Origin: REEB48 sp964355085
Lineage (GTDB): Bacteria > Patescibacteriota > Minisyncoccia > UBA6257 > 02-FULL-45-10c
DNA: 17,554 bases
Assembly (NCBI GenBank): GCA_964355085.1
Contig: CAYHBW010000018.1
Location: forward strand, 1 to 17,554
Reading direction: 5' to 3'
Shown here: positions 12,138 through 17,543 of the stretch, in pieces
Position numbering within the stretch: the first letter of the stretch is position 1
How the letters are laid out: the number at the start of each line of letters is the position of its first letter
Translations under genes and position numbers: made by a program
The notes under the pieces: generated by a model
Database searches by the model: none
What the model was told of the DNA's origin: nothing
What the model saw: the letters and a program-made list of their open reading frames with translations, nothing else

Positions 12138-12701
12138 TCAGCCCCTGATATTCATTTCATTTATTATCTTAAGGAGGCCGAGAATCTCGACAGTGAAAAG
12201 AATTTCTTTGGGAAGCTTCAGATAGAAATCGACCAGATCTTTCATCGGGATTTCCAGAACAGTTAGATCTTCGGTTGCGTCTCCGACAATGTCAGTTATC
12301 TTGGTAAGTCCGGTAGCGGCGAAACAGCTGACGATTCCGTTTGAACTTCCCGATCTGTACGGCCAGGAAGAAATCGGGATGAGATTTCTCGCCGAGTATC
12401 CGGTTTCTTCAAGTAATTCCCTCCTTGCAGATTCCTCATCGGACTCCCCTTCGACGTCTTTCAGCCCGGCCGGTATCTCGATGACATATCTCTCAAGCGG
12501 AACGCGGAAGTTTTTGATGAGAACCGCCTTTTGGTCGCCGGTAATCGGAAAAATGAAAATCACTTTCTTCCGTTCTATATATTCCCAGGTCCGCCTTACG
12601 CCGTTTTTATCGAAAAATTCCTTCTCCCAGACAGTGAGGAATTTTCCTTCGAATATTTTTCTGGATCCGCCGATGCGCAACAAGGCATCCTCTTTTTTCA
12701 A
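12138..12701 (-). CDS. NUDIX hydrolase, ADP-ribose pyrophosphatase type (187 aa)
   Basis: Hydrolyses nucleoside-diphosphate-X compounds, by family most likely ADP-ribose or NDP-sugars, in the cytosol. Evidence: the Nudix box at about 96-119, GLKDVEGESDEESARRELLEETGY-type, with the essential REL.EE.GY intact and one extra residue in the loop before the first Glu. Ahead of it are 'ERKKVIFIFPI' and 'LIKNFRVPLERYVIEIPAGL', the E-I-PAG lead of NudF-like enzymes. After it, 'SSWPYRSGSSNGIVSCFAATGL' matches the P.P..s..i...f.A..L strand. Length fits the family. The start is TTG at 12701; the ATG at 12711 is out of frame. A TTGCCA-16-TAAATT promoter (12739-12712) predicts a leader of only a few nucleotides. 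Confidence 0.88.
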   Translation of the reverse strand: MKKEDALLRIGGSRKIFEGKFLTVWEKEFFDKNGVRRTWEYIERKKVIFIFPITGDQKAVLIKNFRVPLERYVIEIPAGLKDVEGESDEESARRELLEETGYSARNLIPISSWPYRSGSSNGIVSCFAATGLTKITDIVGDATEDLTVLEIPMKDLVDFYLKLPKEILFTVEILGLLKIINEMNIRG

Positions 12702-12711
12702 TGATATCCAT

Positions 12712-12739
12712 AATTTATAACCGGTTTATCGTCTGGCAA
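12712..12739 (-). promoter_or_regulatory. Candidate NUDIX promoter
   Basis: On minus TTGCCA (12739-12734), 16-nt spacer, TAAATT (12717-12712). A 6-bp inverted repeat TCTGGC/GCCAGA (12732-12737 with 12748-12753) overlaps the -35. Confidence 0.4.
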
Positions 12740-12761
12740 GTTTCTTCGCCAGAAAAAAAGG

Positions 12762-12792
12762 GCTTTCATAAGATCTTTAAATATCTAAAATT
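12762..12792. repeat. Direct repeat, copy 1: relic of a gene 3' end plus terminator
   Basis: 31 bp matching 13917-13947 at 30 positions. Read on minus, copy 1 encodes only ...RILDI-stop, the same last residues as the 13932-14114 protein, followed by a decayed version of its terminator hairpin. No similarity continues upstream. Confidence 0.75.
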
Positions 12793-12810
12793 CGACAAAT
12801 AGTTTATTTT

Positions 12811-12818
12811 GATATAAT
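12811..12818 (+). promoter_or_regulatory. Extended -10 promoter for the four-helix membrane protein
   Basis: TTTTGA-TATAAT with TGA directly before the hexamer (12813-12818). A partial -35 TCGACA lies 15 nt upstream. Predicted leader about 31 nt with a GGGG ribosome site. Confidence 0.6.
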
Positions 12819-12855
12819 ATATACGCAGAACGTTGTTAGATTCTATCGGGGAAAT

Positions 12856-13308
12856 ATGAAGGAACCAGCGCCACTCACCGAAGCAGAATATAGGGAATGG
12901 GACATTAGAATTCTGGTTTCGCTTTTCGGATTGTTCGTAACTTGTTACGGTCTTTACTATACATGCAGAACCGAAAACCTTTGGCCAGGTTTTGCCATAT
13001 CACTTTTAGGGATAGCGATAGTCGCGCCAAATTTCTATGTTCTGGAGTTCAAAAAAAGATTTGAAGAGCGAGTTGAATATCTCCAAGAAAAAGAAATCCT
13101 GAACGAAAAAGTGGTCGAGATGAAGGAATCCAAGCGACCCAAAGAATTATCCGATAAAAGGCTTCTGGCTGGGATTATCGGACTTATCTTATTGTTCGGC
13201 GGTATCCCCATCGCCCTCCTGATAGGGAAAGGCGTGCTATTTGGAATTGGTTTAATGGCTATAGGAGAAGTGATATCCGGACAAGCTTTAGATCCGAGGC
13301 GTCACTAA
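12856..13308 (+). CDS. Four-helix membrane protein with coiled-coil loop (150 aa)
   Basis: Unrecognised. Two membrane helices (about 16-38 and 44-64), a charged helical loop (65-100, FKKRFEERVEYLQEKEILNEKVVEMKE) that should be cytoplasmic and form a coiled coil, then two more helices (103-125 and 126-142, rich in Gly and Leu). The N-terminus is short and acidic and the C-terminus ends in DPRRH. ATG 12856 has GGGG 5 nt upstream and a good extended -10 promoter. It is monocistronic with its own terminator. No catalytic residue pattern is evident; a sensor or scaffold role would be a guess. Confidence 0.75.
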   Translation: MKEPAPLTEAEYREWDIRILVSLFGLFVTCYGLYYTCRTENLWPGFAISLLGIAIVAPNFYVLEFKKRFEERVEYLQEKEILNEKVVEMKESKRPKELSDKRLLAGIIGLILLFGGIPIALLIGKGVLFGIGLMAIGEVISGQALDPRRH

Positions 13309-13318
13309 TAAACTGAAC

Positions 13319-13341
13319 CCGCTTGCTAAAAGCGGATTTTT
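13319..13341 (+). terminator. Intrinsic terminator
   Basis: Stem CCGCTT/AAGCGG (13319-13324 with 13330-13335) followed by ATTTTTTATT. Confidence 0.85.
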
Positions 13342-13373
13342 TATTAAGAATCTGGTTTGTAAGCTGGAACAGA

Positions 13374-13409
13374 TCAGCCTCACCCACAGGCTACGACCGA
13401 GGGAAATTT
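13374..13409. repeat. Degenerate 36-bp intergenic repeat, copy 1
   Basis: Matches 15176-15211 at 29 of 36 positions with no gaps (TCAGCCTCAC...GCTACG...GGG.AATTT). Its last 11 bases pair with 13415-13425 to make an 11-bp hairpin (GAGGGAAATTT) directly before a -35 box. The origin of the repeat is unknown. Confidence 0.65.
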
Positions 13410-13425
13410 CTTTAAAATTTCCCTC

Positions 13426-13466
13426 TTGAATCCTAATAAAATCCTGATATACTGATCAGATATACT
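13426..13466 (+). promoter_or_regulatory. Promoter with overlapping palindrome for the RelE-like gene
   Basis: TTGAAT (13426-13431), 16-nt spacer ending TGA, TATACT (13448-13453). The -10 is part of a near-palindrome centred on CTGATCAG and flanked by TATA/ATATA (13448-13464), a likely autoregulatory operator. Confidence 0.6.
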
Positions 13467-13486
13467 TGCTGAAAAATGAGGGGTAT

Positions 13487-13798
13487 ATGTACATTATAAT
13501 GTGGCGAGATGAAGCATTGGATCTTCTAGATAAACGAGATCGTTTTACCCGCCTTGAAGTCCGAAAAGAATTTAAGCAGGTCGCCACTGACCCATATAAT
13601 CATGGAATCGAAATTGACCCCGCTACCCGCTTATTTGCAACATCCATCTGCAACCAAAGATATACTCTAGTCTGGAATCTGGATGAATCAAATAAAACCA
13701 TCATTGTCCAAGCGTTTGTGGCATGTCCATTTTCTGACAAAGAACAAATTACAGCAGCAATTCTCAGTGAATCTAATGGGACGATCAGGTTATTCTAG
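13487..13798 (+). CDS. RelE/ParE-like small protein (103 aa)
   Basis: The pattern resembles RelE/ParE-superfamily proteins of the plasmid-stabilisation type: a first strand 'YIIMWRDEAL', two helices (DLLDKRDRFTRLEVRKEFKQVATDP), then 'RLFATSICNQRYTLVWNLDESNKTIIVQAFV', the R-h-h-Y-h-V-D--.--h-V--h series that ends such folds. Known members bind a partner antitoxin and cleave ribosome-bound mRNA or poison gyrase; catalytic residues vary, and none is certain here. Length is typical. No antitoxin gene lies beside it, so it is solitary and may be regulated by its own promoter palindrome. The frame extends to a TTG at 13466, but ATG 13487 has GAGGGG 3 nt upstream. Fold moderately sure, toxicity unproven. 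Confidence 0.65.
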   Translation: MYIIMWRDEALDLLDKRDRFTRLEVRKEFKQVATDPYNHGIEIDPATRLFATSICNQRYTLVWNLDESNKTIIVQAFVACPFSDKEQITAAILSESNGTIRLF

Positions 13799-13823
13799 AT
13801 AAATAAAAATCTATAAAAATGAG

Positions 13824-13848
13824 ACCGCTTTGATAAGGCGGTTTTTTA
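13824..13848 (+). terminator. Intrinsic terminator
   Basis: ACCGC/GCGGT stem (13824-13828 with 13838-13842) followed by TTTTTATT. Confidence 0.8.
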
Positions 13849-13911
13849 TTAAAAAAATTTTGTTCAGTTGTTGATCTATATTAAAACCTGCCTGGTGAGC
13901 TTATAAAATAA

Positions 13912-13947
13912 AAAGAGCTTTCATAAGCTCTTTAAATATCTAAAATT
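13912..13947 (-). terminator. Terminator of the 60-aa gene, also copy 2 of the 31-bp direct repeat
   Basis: AAAGAGCTT/AAGCTCTTT (13912-13920 with 13925-13933) then a U-rich tail on minus; the TAA stop (13934-13932) overlaps the stem. Positions 13917-13947 are the intact counterpart of 12762-12792. Confidence 0.8.
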
Positions 13948-14114
13948 GCGATGCCCTTGTCGTCCAAATGGAATGCGACGCGATCTCCTTCCTTTAATGA
14001 CATGCCGGAATTGAAAGAAAACAGGTAAGTTCGCCCGTCAGAATAAATCTCTCCGATTAATTTTGACAGTCCCTTATCAATAGGGTCAAGATAAGCAATC
14101 ACGCCTCTGCGCAT
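13932..14114 (-). CDS. Small cold-shock/OB-fold-like protein (60 aa)
   Basis: The sequence follows the cold-shock-domain plan: 'RRGVIAYLDPIDKGLSKLIGEIYSDGRTYLF' resembles G.V..fd..kG.G.I....G..yFf, and 'LKEGDRVAFHLDDKGIAIL' resembles LkeGd.V.F.l...g..a..v. The aromatic RNA-binding RNP motifs of true CspA (KGFGFI, VFVHFS) are largely missing, so RNA binding may be weak or altered. About 60-70 aa is the normal length. AAGAGG touches the ATG at 14114 with no spacing, so a start at the nearby GTG (residue 5, 14102) is possible. A promoter with TGA before a weak -10 lies at 14149-14176. Single-gene unit. Fold is an inference from pattern. Confidence 0.65.
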   Translation of the reverse strand: MRRGVIAYLDPIDKGLSKLIGEIYSDGRTYLFSFNSGMSLKEGDRVAFHLDDKGIAILDI

Positions 14115-14148
14115 CCTCTTCTCGAAATGTTTACATGGACTATTGGAA

Positions 14149-14176
14149 AGTCTATCAGATAAAAACCGCTAGTCAA
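14149..14176 (-). promoter_or_regulatory. Candidate promoter of the 60-aa gene
   Basis: On minus TTGACT (14176-14171), 16-nt spacer ending TGA, TAGACT (14154-14149). Confidence 0.4.
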
Positions 14177-14233
14177 ATGGATATGTCCGGTATCCGCGTC
14201 AGATCAGATTTGATGGAATCATGAAATAAAAAA

Positions 14234-14252
14234 CCCTCATTTTACATGAGGG
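14234..14252 (-). terminator. Intrinsic terminator with the stop codon in the stem
   Basis: CCCTCAT/ATGAGGG (14234-14240 with 14246-14252) then TTTTTTATTT on minus. The TGA stop (14239-14237) is inside the stem. Confidence 0.85.
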
Positions 14253-14998
14253 TAATACGGGCCAACCTCGCTTTTGTCGGCTGGCGTATAAAAATCGAAT
14301 GGTTGTCTTTTATTTAAAATTATAAAAGCTGACGGCACTATGGCGATTATATAATTCACAGGAAGGGCGCGTAACATTTTCAAGACAGAATACGGCCCGT
14401 ACTCTTCTCTGAATGGCGTATGCCCTGCTCCGCATACCAGAATTGCAAATCTGGCATCCGAATAAAGCCGCTTATCATGAAGATTGCGCACCATAAAATC
14501 ACTGCGATCCCGCAAAAGTATGTTCCGTAGCAGAGTAAACCAATATTCATATTGGATTTTTTCGTCTGCGGTCATATTTTCCCATCCTCTTTTCTGTTTT
14601 AATTGGAATAATTCAAAAAATCTTCCGTCGATAACTTCGGACAGCTCTCTTAGGAATGAATCGTCAGTCGGCTCTATGGCGACATCTGGATAGGCGCCGC
14701 TGAAAATCTTGACCGCATTGATCTTCTTTTCCAGAAGTTTACGCATGTATATTTCATCATTTGCCGCTTTCTTCAAATTCACATGCGGCGTGACGGAAAT
14801 TATTTTTGACGCTTCTCTTCCGACCAGTTTAAGTCCTGATTTTTTAAAAGAAATCAGCGCTCTCAACAACTCGCATTGAGCTCTCGGTAAATAATGCATT
14901 TCACCGATGACCACCAAAGTATTTTTGTGGTTTATATTTCTGCTTTCGATGATTTCCAGATGTTTCCTGGCCTTGTCTAGTAAATTTTCAAACAGCAT
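14237..14998 (-). CDS. TraB/PrgY/Tiki-superfamily-like protein (253 aa)
   Basis: The signature of the EreA/ChaN/TraB/Tiki superfamily can be traced. There is a first G-E-x-H motif after a strand (VVIGEMH, G32-H35), a conserved Glu in the next strand (GREAS, E62), a central 'ILLRDRSDFMVRNL' (160-173) matching the family's R(N/D)..M helix, and a C-terminal 'ILVCGAGHT' (186-194) with the second GxxH. Members include the pheromone-limiting PrgY/TraB and metal-dependent Tiki proteases, where His and Glu bind a metal. No signal peptide or membrane helix is evident, unlike most TraB proteins, so this would be a cytosolic form. GGAG lies about 7 nt before ATG 14998. Monocistronic. Superfamily fairly likely, activity unknown. 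Confidence 0.65.
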   Translation of the reverse strand: MLFENLLDKARKHLEIIESRNINHKNTLVVIGEMHYLPRAQCELLRALISFKKSGLKLVGREASKIISVTPHVNLKKAANDEIYMRKLLEKKINAVKIFSGAYPDVAIEPTDDSFLRELSEVIDGRFFELFQLKQKRGWENMTADEKIQYEYWFTLLRNILLRDRSDFMVRNLHDKRLYSDARFAILVCGAGHTPFREEYGPYSVLKMLRALPVNYIIAIVPSAFIILNKRQPFDFYTPADKSEVGPYYPHVK

Positions 14999-15026
14999 CT
15001 CGAAACTCCGATCTGATCCAAGATAA

Positions 15027-15191
15027 TCATATGATATTAAATTTGAAATTTATTGGCAATGCCATGCTATTTCTTCAGCCAATGAAAAGTGGGTGGCTGA
15101 AGTTTGGCCTTTTAAAGAATATTTTGAAAATTGTCTTGCGACTTATAAAAATCCGAAGTCGTCTAGTAAAGAATGTCAGCCTCACTCATAA
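15027..15191 (+). other. Start-less open frame (54 codons), possible gene relic
   Basis: The stretch from TAA 15024 to TAA 15189 reads as protein-like sequence (FEIYWQCHAISSANEK, WVAEVWPFKEYFENCLATYK) rich in Trp, Tyr and Cys, but has no ATG, GTG or TTG near its beginning and no ribosome site. A competing frame 15031-15225 does start with ATG but reads as Leu/Ile/Lys-rich AT-biased sequence. The first may be the end of a decayed gene. Its tail runs into copy 2 of the 36-bp repeat. This is the only content I see between 15000 and 15230. Confidence 0.3.
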
Positions 15192-15211
15192 GCTACGGCA
15201 GGGGGGAATTT
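15176..15211. repeat. Degenerate 36-bp intergenic repeat, copy 2
   Basis: Matches 13374-13409 at 29 of 36 positions, same orientation, ungapped. Confidence 0.65.
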
Positions 15212-15231
15212 TAATGAATATATAAAATAAA

Positions 15232-15254
15232 AAAGCGGCCTATTCGGTCGCTTT
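15232..15254 (-). terminator. Intrinsic terminator with the stop codon in the loop
   Basis: AAAGCG-GCC / GGT-CGCTTT arms (15232-15240 with 15246-15254, one mismatch on minus) followed by TTTTTTATTTT on minus. The TAG stop (15242-15240) is in the loop. Confidence 0.8.
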
Positions 15255-15515
15255 CACATCCTCCTCTGAAAAGTTCTTGATTTTCGGATCGCTCTTCGGC
15301 CACACATAGATGACCATCGCTCCGCCAGCCGCATACGCCGGACCCCTGACAATGCACTCATCGCCAAGCAAGAATGCGGACAGGGATTTCACCGCCCCTA
15401 TCTCCGATTCGTATTTCTTTTGATCGCCTGGCCAGGAAAGACTGACGCCGAATCCGCTCCAGGAATCCCAAGTATTGAAACCAAGGAATCTCAACAAAAG
15501 TCTAAGCTTTTTCAT
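15240..15515 (-). CDS. Hypothetical small protein (91 aa)
   Basis: Unrecognised. A basic hydrophobic N-terminus (MKKLRLLLRFLGF) is followed by 'TWDSWSGFGVSLSWPG', a short helix (KKYESEIGAVKSLSAFLL), a Gly/Ala-rich strand pair (RGPAYAAGGAMVIYVWPK) and an acidic tail. The N-terminus is too short and aromatic for a confident signal peptide. The frame is open to 15647, but ATG 15515 is preceded by GGAGAGGTG and by a perfect -10 box (15543-15538), so the upstream 44 residues are not used. Divergent from the 15547-16212 gene across a 31-bp gap. Function unknown. Confidence 0.7.
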   Translation of the reverse strand: MKKLRLLLRFLGFNTWDSWSGFGVSLSWPGDQKKYESEIGAVKSLSAFLLGDECIVRGPAYAAGGAMVIYVWPKSDPKIKNFSEEDVKATE

Positions 15516-15530
15516 CACCTCTCCTTTTTT

Positions 15531-15545
15531 GATAAAAATTATACT
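15531..15545. promoter_or_regulatory. Overlapping divergent -10 boxes
   Basis: On minus TATAAT (15543-15538) serves the 91-aa gene with a 15-nt leader. On plus TGA-TAAAAA (15530-15538) ends 8 nt before ATG 15547, with TATACT at 15540-15545 as a worse-placed alternative. The two promoters share DNA and should compete. Confidence 0.45.
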
Positions 15546-15546
15546 A

Positions 15547-16212
15547 ATGAGTATCTTAAAAGAAGATATATCCGAAGTCAAACAAATCTGGGTGCCATCG
15601 TACAGGACGTTAGAACCATTATCCGACAGCAAAATAGATATATACATATACCAAACTTATAAGAAATTTGATTCGCCATATTGTCCACTATATTCATTTA
15701 CTTTTTTTAATTATCGTTATAAGCTTTTACTCATGGAAGATATTTCAAATTATGAAAAGTTAAAAGAAGATGCGCTAAAGTTTTATAATTCAATTGGCAA
15801 CGTATTCTCTCCAATTTTTAATCAAGATATACACTTTAACTCTGAAGGATTTAACCATATTGTTTTTAAAAAGGCTCGCTCTGAAAGAGAAAGGCCTTCT
15901 CAAATTTTACGCTTTAAACTATTGCCATTGGCAGTTAAATTGATAAAAACCTCAGCAACCTTTCAGGAATTTGAAGAAACGCTTAAAGCGTTTGATGTTA
16001 AGCATTTTAAGAAAAGGAGCAGAGAAACTAAACCAGTTAAATATTGGGGAATTATTGCAATAATTGATGGTAGAAAAATAAAAGTTATAGTCAGAAAAAT
16101 CGGAGACAATGGCTCTATGCACTTTTGGAGTATTGTACCGGCGTGGACTACTAATAAATATCGAGATACTAAATTTTTTACTACAATGAAGGGTAATCCT
16201 GACGAAGATTAA
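15547..16212 (+). CDS. Conserved hypothetical protein, possibly barnase/RelE-like nuclease fold (221 aa)
   Basis: The 'YEKLKEDALKFYNSIGNVFSP' ... 'IHFNSEGFNHIVFK' ... 'LRFKLLPLAVKLIKTS' ... 'KYWGIIAIIDGRKIKVIVRKI' ... 'FWSIVPAW' ... 'KGNPDED' series matches an uncharacterised family I recall in CPR and other genomes. The order strand-His-strand, helix ending before a Pro/Ile turn, then two long strands with a final W-S-I-x-P resembles the phage barnase-EndoU-ColicinE5-RelE group of toxins, but this is a low-confidence guess. Start uncertain: ATG 15547 keeps a plausible N-terminal domain, while ATG 15733 would begin at the conserved part (160 aa); no Shine-Dalgarno site supports either. The DNA is much more AT-rich than the left half, suggesting recent acquisition. 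Confidence 0.7.
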   Translation: MSILKEDISEVKQIWVPSYRTLEPLSDSKIDIYIYQTYKKFDSPYCPLYSFTFFNYRYKLLLMEDISNYEKLKEDALKFYNSIGNVFSPIFNQDIHFNSEGFNHIVFKKARSERERPSQILRFKLLPLAVKLIKTSATFQEFEETLKAFDVKHFKKRSRETKPVKYWGIIAIIDGRKIKVIVRKIGDNGSMHFWSIVPAWTTNKYRDTKFFTTMKGNPDED

Positions 16213-16221
16213 AACAAAAAA

Positions 16222-16243
16222 ACCGCCTCTAAAGCGGTGTTTT
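16222..16243 (+). terminator. Intrinsic terminator
   Basis: ACCGC/GCGGT stem (16222-16226 with 16234-16238) with A-run before and GTTTTT after. The following 16244-16397 holds no reading frame or clear signal that I can support. Confidence 0.75.
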
Positions 16244-16397
16244 TGTATGCCTGCCTTCAGCTTATGTATTAGCCGAATAGGGCTGACGCCCCACAAGCAC
16301 ACCCTTAATATAACATATCACCTAGCAGGAAATCAATAAGCTTGGGATGGCCTGATTTTACCCCACCCCGCTATTCACTATAGTTTATAAAAGAAAA

Positions 16398-16418
16398 AAC
16401 CGCCCTTATTAGGCAGTT
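16398..16418 (-). terminator. Intrinsic terminator of the membrane cold-shock-like gene
   Basis: On minus AACTGCC, 7-nt loop, GGCGGTT (one mismatch), then TTTTCTTTT; it overlaps the TAA stop at 16417-16419. Confidence 0.75.
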
Positions 16419-17172
16419 ATTTTTTGATATTCATCTCTTTATATTTAAGCCAAGTAATCAAGGCTGGTAATAAGAATATATATAGAGGGATAACAATCAA
16501 CGAAGTAATCGGTTTATTATAAGGATTAATTAAGACAAGAATCGGATAAATATAGAATAACCAAGACTTCATCATCCTCCCTAGAGAATAAGTATACAGA
16601 TTCAGAAAAATATTTTTGTTTTCTAAAATAATTATGTCTTTTGCTACATTTTCCATCTCTTCTTTATAAGATGATGGGGCAGATGTAACGACTAAAGAAT
16701 CCGCTACAAAGAAACTCATTCTTAATCCCTCTATAATCAATGACCTATTTGTGGATAAAATGTCTTTAAAGAAAAACGTGTATTCTCTTTTATTTTCCTC
16801 ACAATACATCACTCCCCAATTCTTATTAACGCTTATTACTGTTCCAGTTAAATACTTATCTTCTTTATTTGGGGAAAATTTAGTTTGTTCTTTGGAATAT
16901 AATCCTGGCTTGAGAATAGACGCGTTTGCGTTTTTATCCATTGAAGTTTTTCTGCCTGACCATTTATTCCAGAGTATCCGAACTAATGGAATGATAGCGA
17001 AATAGTTGACTCCAATAAACAACAATAAGTCTATCAAAAAGTTTTTTTGATTATAATGACCCGAAAGCATTTCTTCTATCCAAAAAAATAGATAAAGTCC
17101 AGAAAAACAAACAAGAAATGCGGTAACAAGAAAATGAGGCCAAAGATTGTCTTTGGTCTTTAAATTTTCCAT
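16417..17172 (-). CDS. Membrane protein with an embedded cold-shock-like domain (251 aa)
   Basis: Two N-terminal membrane helices (about 12-32 and 45-69), a basic linker, a soluble domain (107-158), a helix (170-200) and two C-terminal membrane helices (203-216 and 222-240). The soluble part, 'YLTGTVISVNKNWGVMYCEENKREYTFFF' followed by 'LIIEGLRMSFFVAD', follows the cold-shock plan GtV..fn...GfI......diFfH...l....l..G..V.F.v, with FFF where RNP2 (VFVH) should be. Membrane proteins with cold-shock plus DUF1294 domains are known, but here the domain sits between helix pairs. Expected topology puts it in the cytoplasm, where it may bind RNA or ssDNA at the membrane. GGGAGGTGG precedes ATG 17172. 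AT-rich DNA. Domain call is moderate. Confidence 0.75.
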   Translation of the reverse strand: MENLKTKDNLWPHFLVTAFLVCFSGLYLFFWIEEMLSGHYNQKNFLIDLLLFIGVNYFAIIPLVRILWNKWSGRKTSMDKNANASILKPGLYSKEQTKFSPNKEDKYLTGTVISVNKNWGVMYCEENKREYTFFFKDILSTNRSLIIEGLRMSFFVADSLVVTSAPSSYKEEMENVAKDIIILENKNIFLNLYTYSLGRMMKSWLFYIYPILVLINPYNKPITSLIVIPLYIFLLPALITWLKYKEMNIKK

Positions 17173-17210
17173 TCCACCTCCCTTTCAATGAGCATTAACT
17201 ACTGATTGAT

Positions 17211-17239
17211 ATAATACTAGAAAAATAAATTAGATTCAA
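17211..17239 (-). promoter_or_regulatory. Promoter of the membrane cold-shock-like gene
   Basis: On minus TTGAAT (17239-17234), 17-nt spacer, TATTAT (17216-17211). Predicted leader about 31 nt with a strong ribosome site. The rest of the gap to 17339 shows nothing I can name. Confidence 0.55.
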
Positions 17240-17339
17240 ATCTGGGTCGCCTACTGGACACATTCAGAACCTTAAGCTGGGATCAAATACGTAGGGACTT
17301 AGCTAACTTACCACAATACCTTGTCGCTACTAAATAAAT

Positions 17340-17543
17340 TTATAAACTAAAATAATAATCTTTAATTTTCTTTGCCATTAGCTTGCGTCGTTCTTTTAGA
17401 AAATTCTCATAGTCGCCTACTTCCATTTTTTCAAGTCCATCAGGAATACAATTCTGCTTCAAATTTTCGGTAAGAGCTTCTTTTTTAGTAATTCCTCCAT
17501 ATTTCAGTTTTTTTCCTTTTGTCTGCTCGACAACCTCGCTCAT
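17340..17543 (-). CDS. Short basic hypothetical protein (67 aa)
   Basis: Helical and charged: 'GGITKKEALTENLKQNCIPDGLEKMEVGDYENFLKERRKLMAKKIKDYYFSL'-type sequence read in two parts, with a turn at CIPDGLEKM followed by a long basic helix. The 'IP.G.e....dYe.FL..RR.l....i..Y' pattern recalls the C-terminal end of some DUF262/GmrSD-type proteins, so this could be a detached tail or relic, but the resemblance is from memory and weak. The start ATG 17543 has only GAAAG upstream, and the promoter would lie beyond the window edge. No terminator is visible after the stop. Confidence 0.55.
   Translation of the reverse strand: MSEVVEQTKGKKLKYGGITKKEALTENLKQNCIPDGLEKMEVGDYENFLKERRKLMAKKIKDYYFSL

Noticed and set aside
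15031..15225. 64-residue plus-strand frame starting with ATG
   Set aside because: Composition is AT-driven (Leu, Ile, Lys), there is no ribosome site, and the overlapping frame reads as more protein-like.
15515..15647. 44-residue N-terminal extension of the 91-aa protein
   Set aside because: The strong GGAGAGGTG site and -10 box lie directly before ATG 15515, and the extension overlaps the divergent gene.
17206..17215. Perfect extended -10 (TTGATATAAT) on the plus strand
   Set aside because: No plus-strand gene, hairpin or terminator follows. The same bases read on minus give a TATTAT -10 with a TTGAAT -35 at 17 nt, which explains the downstream gene better.
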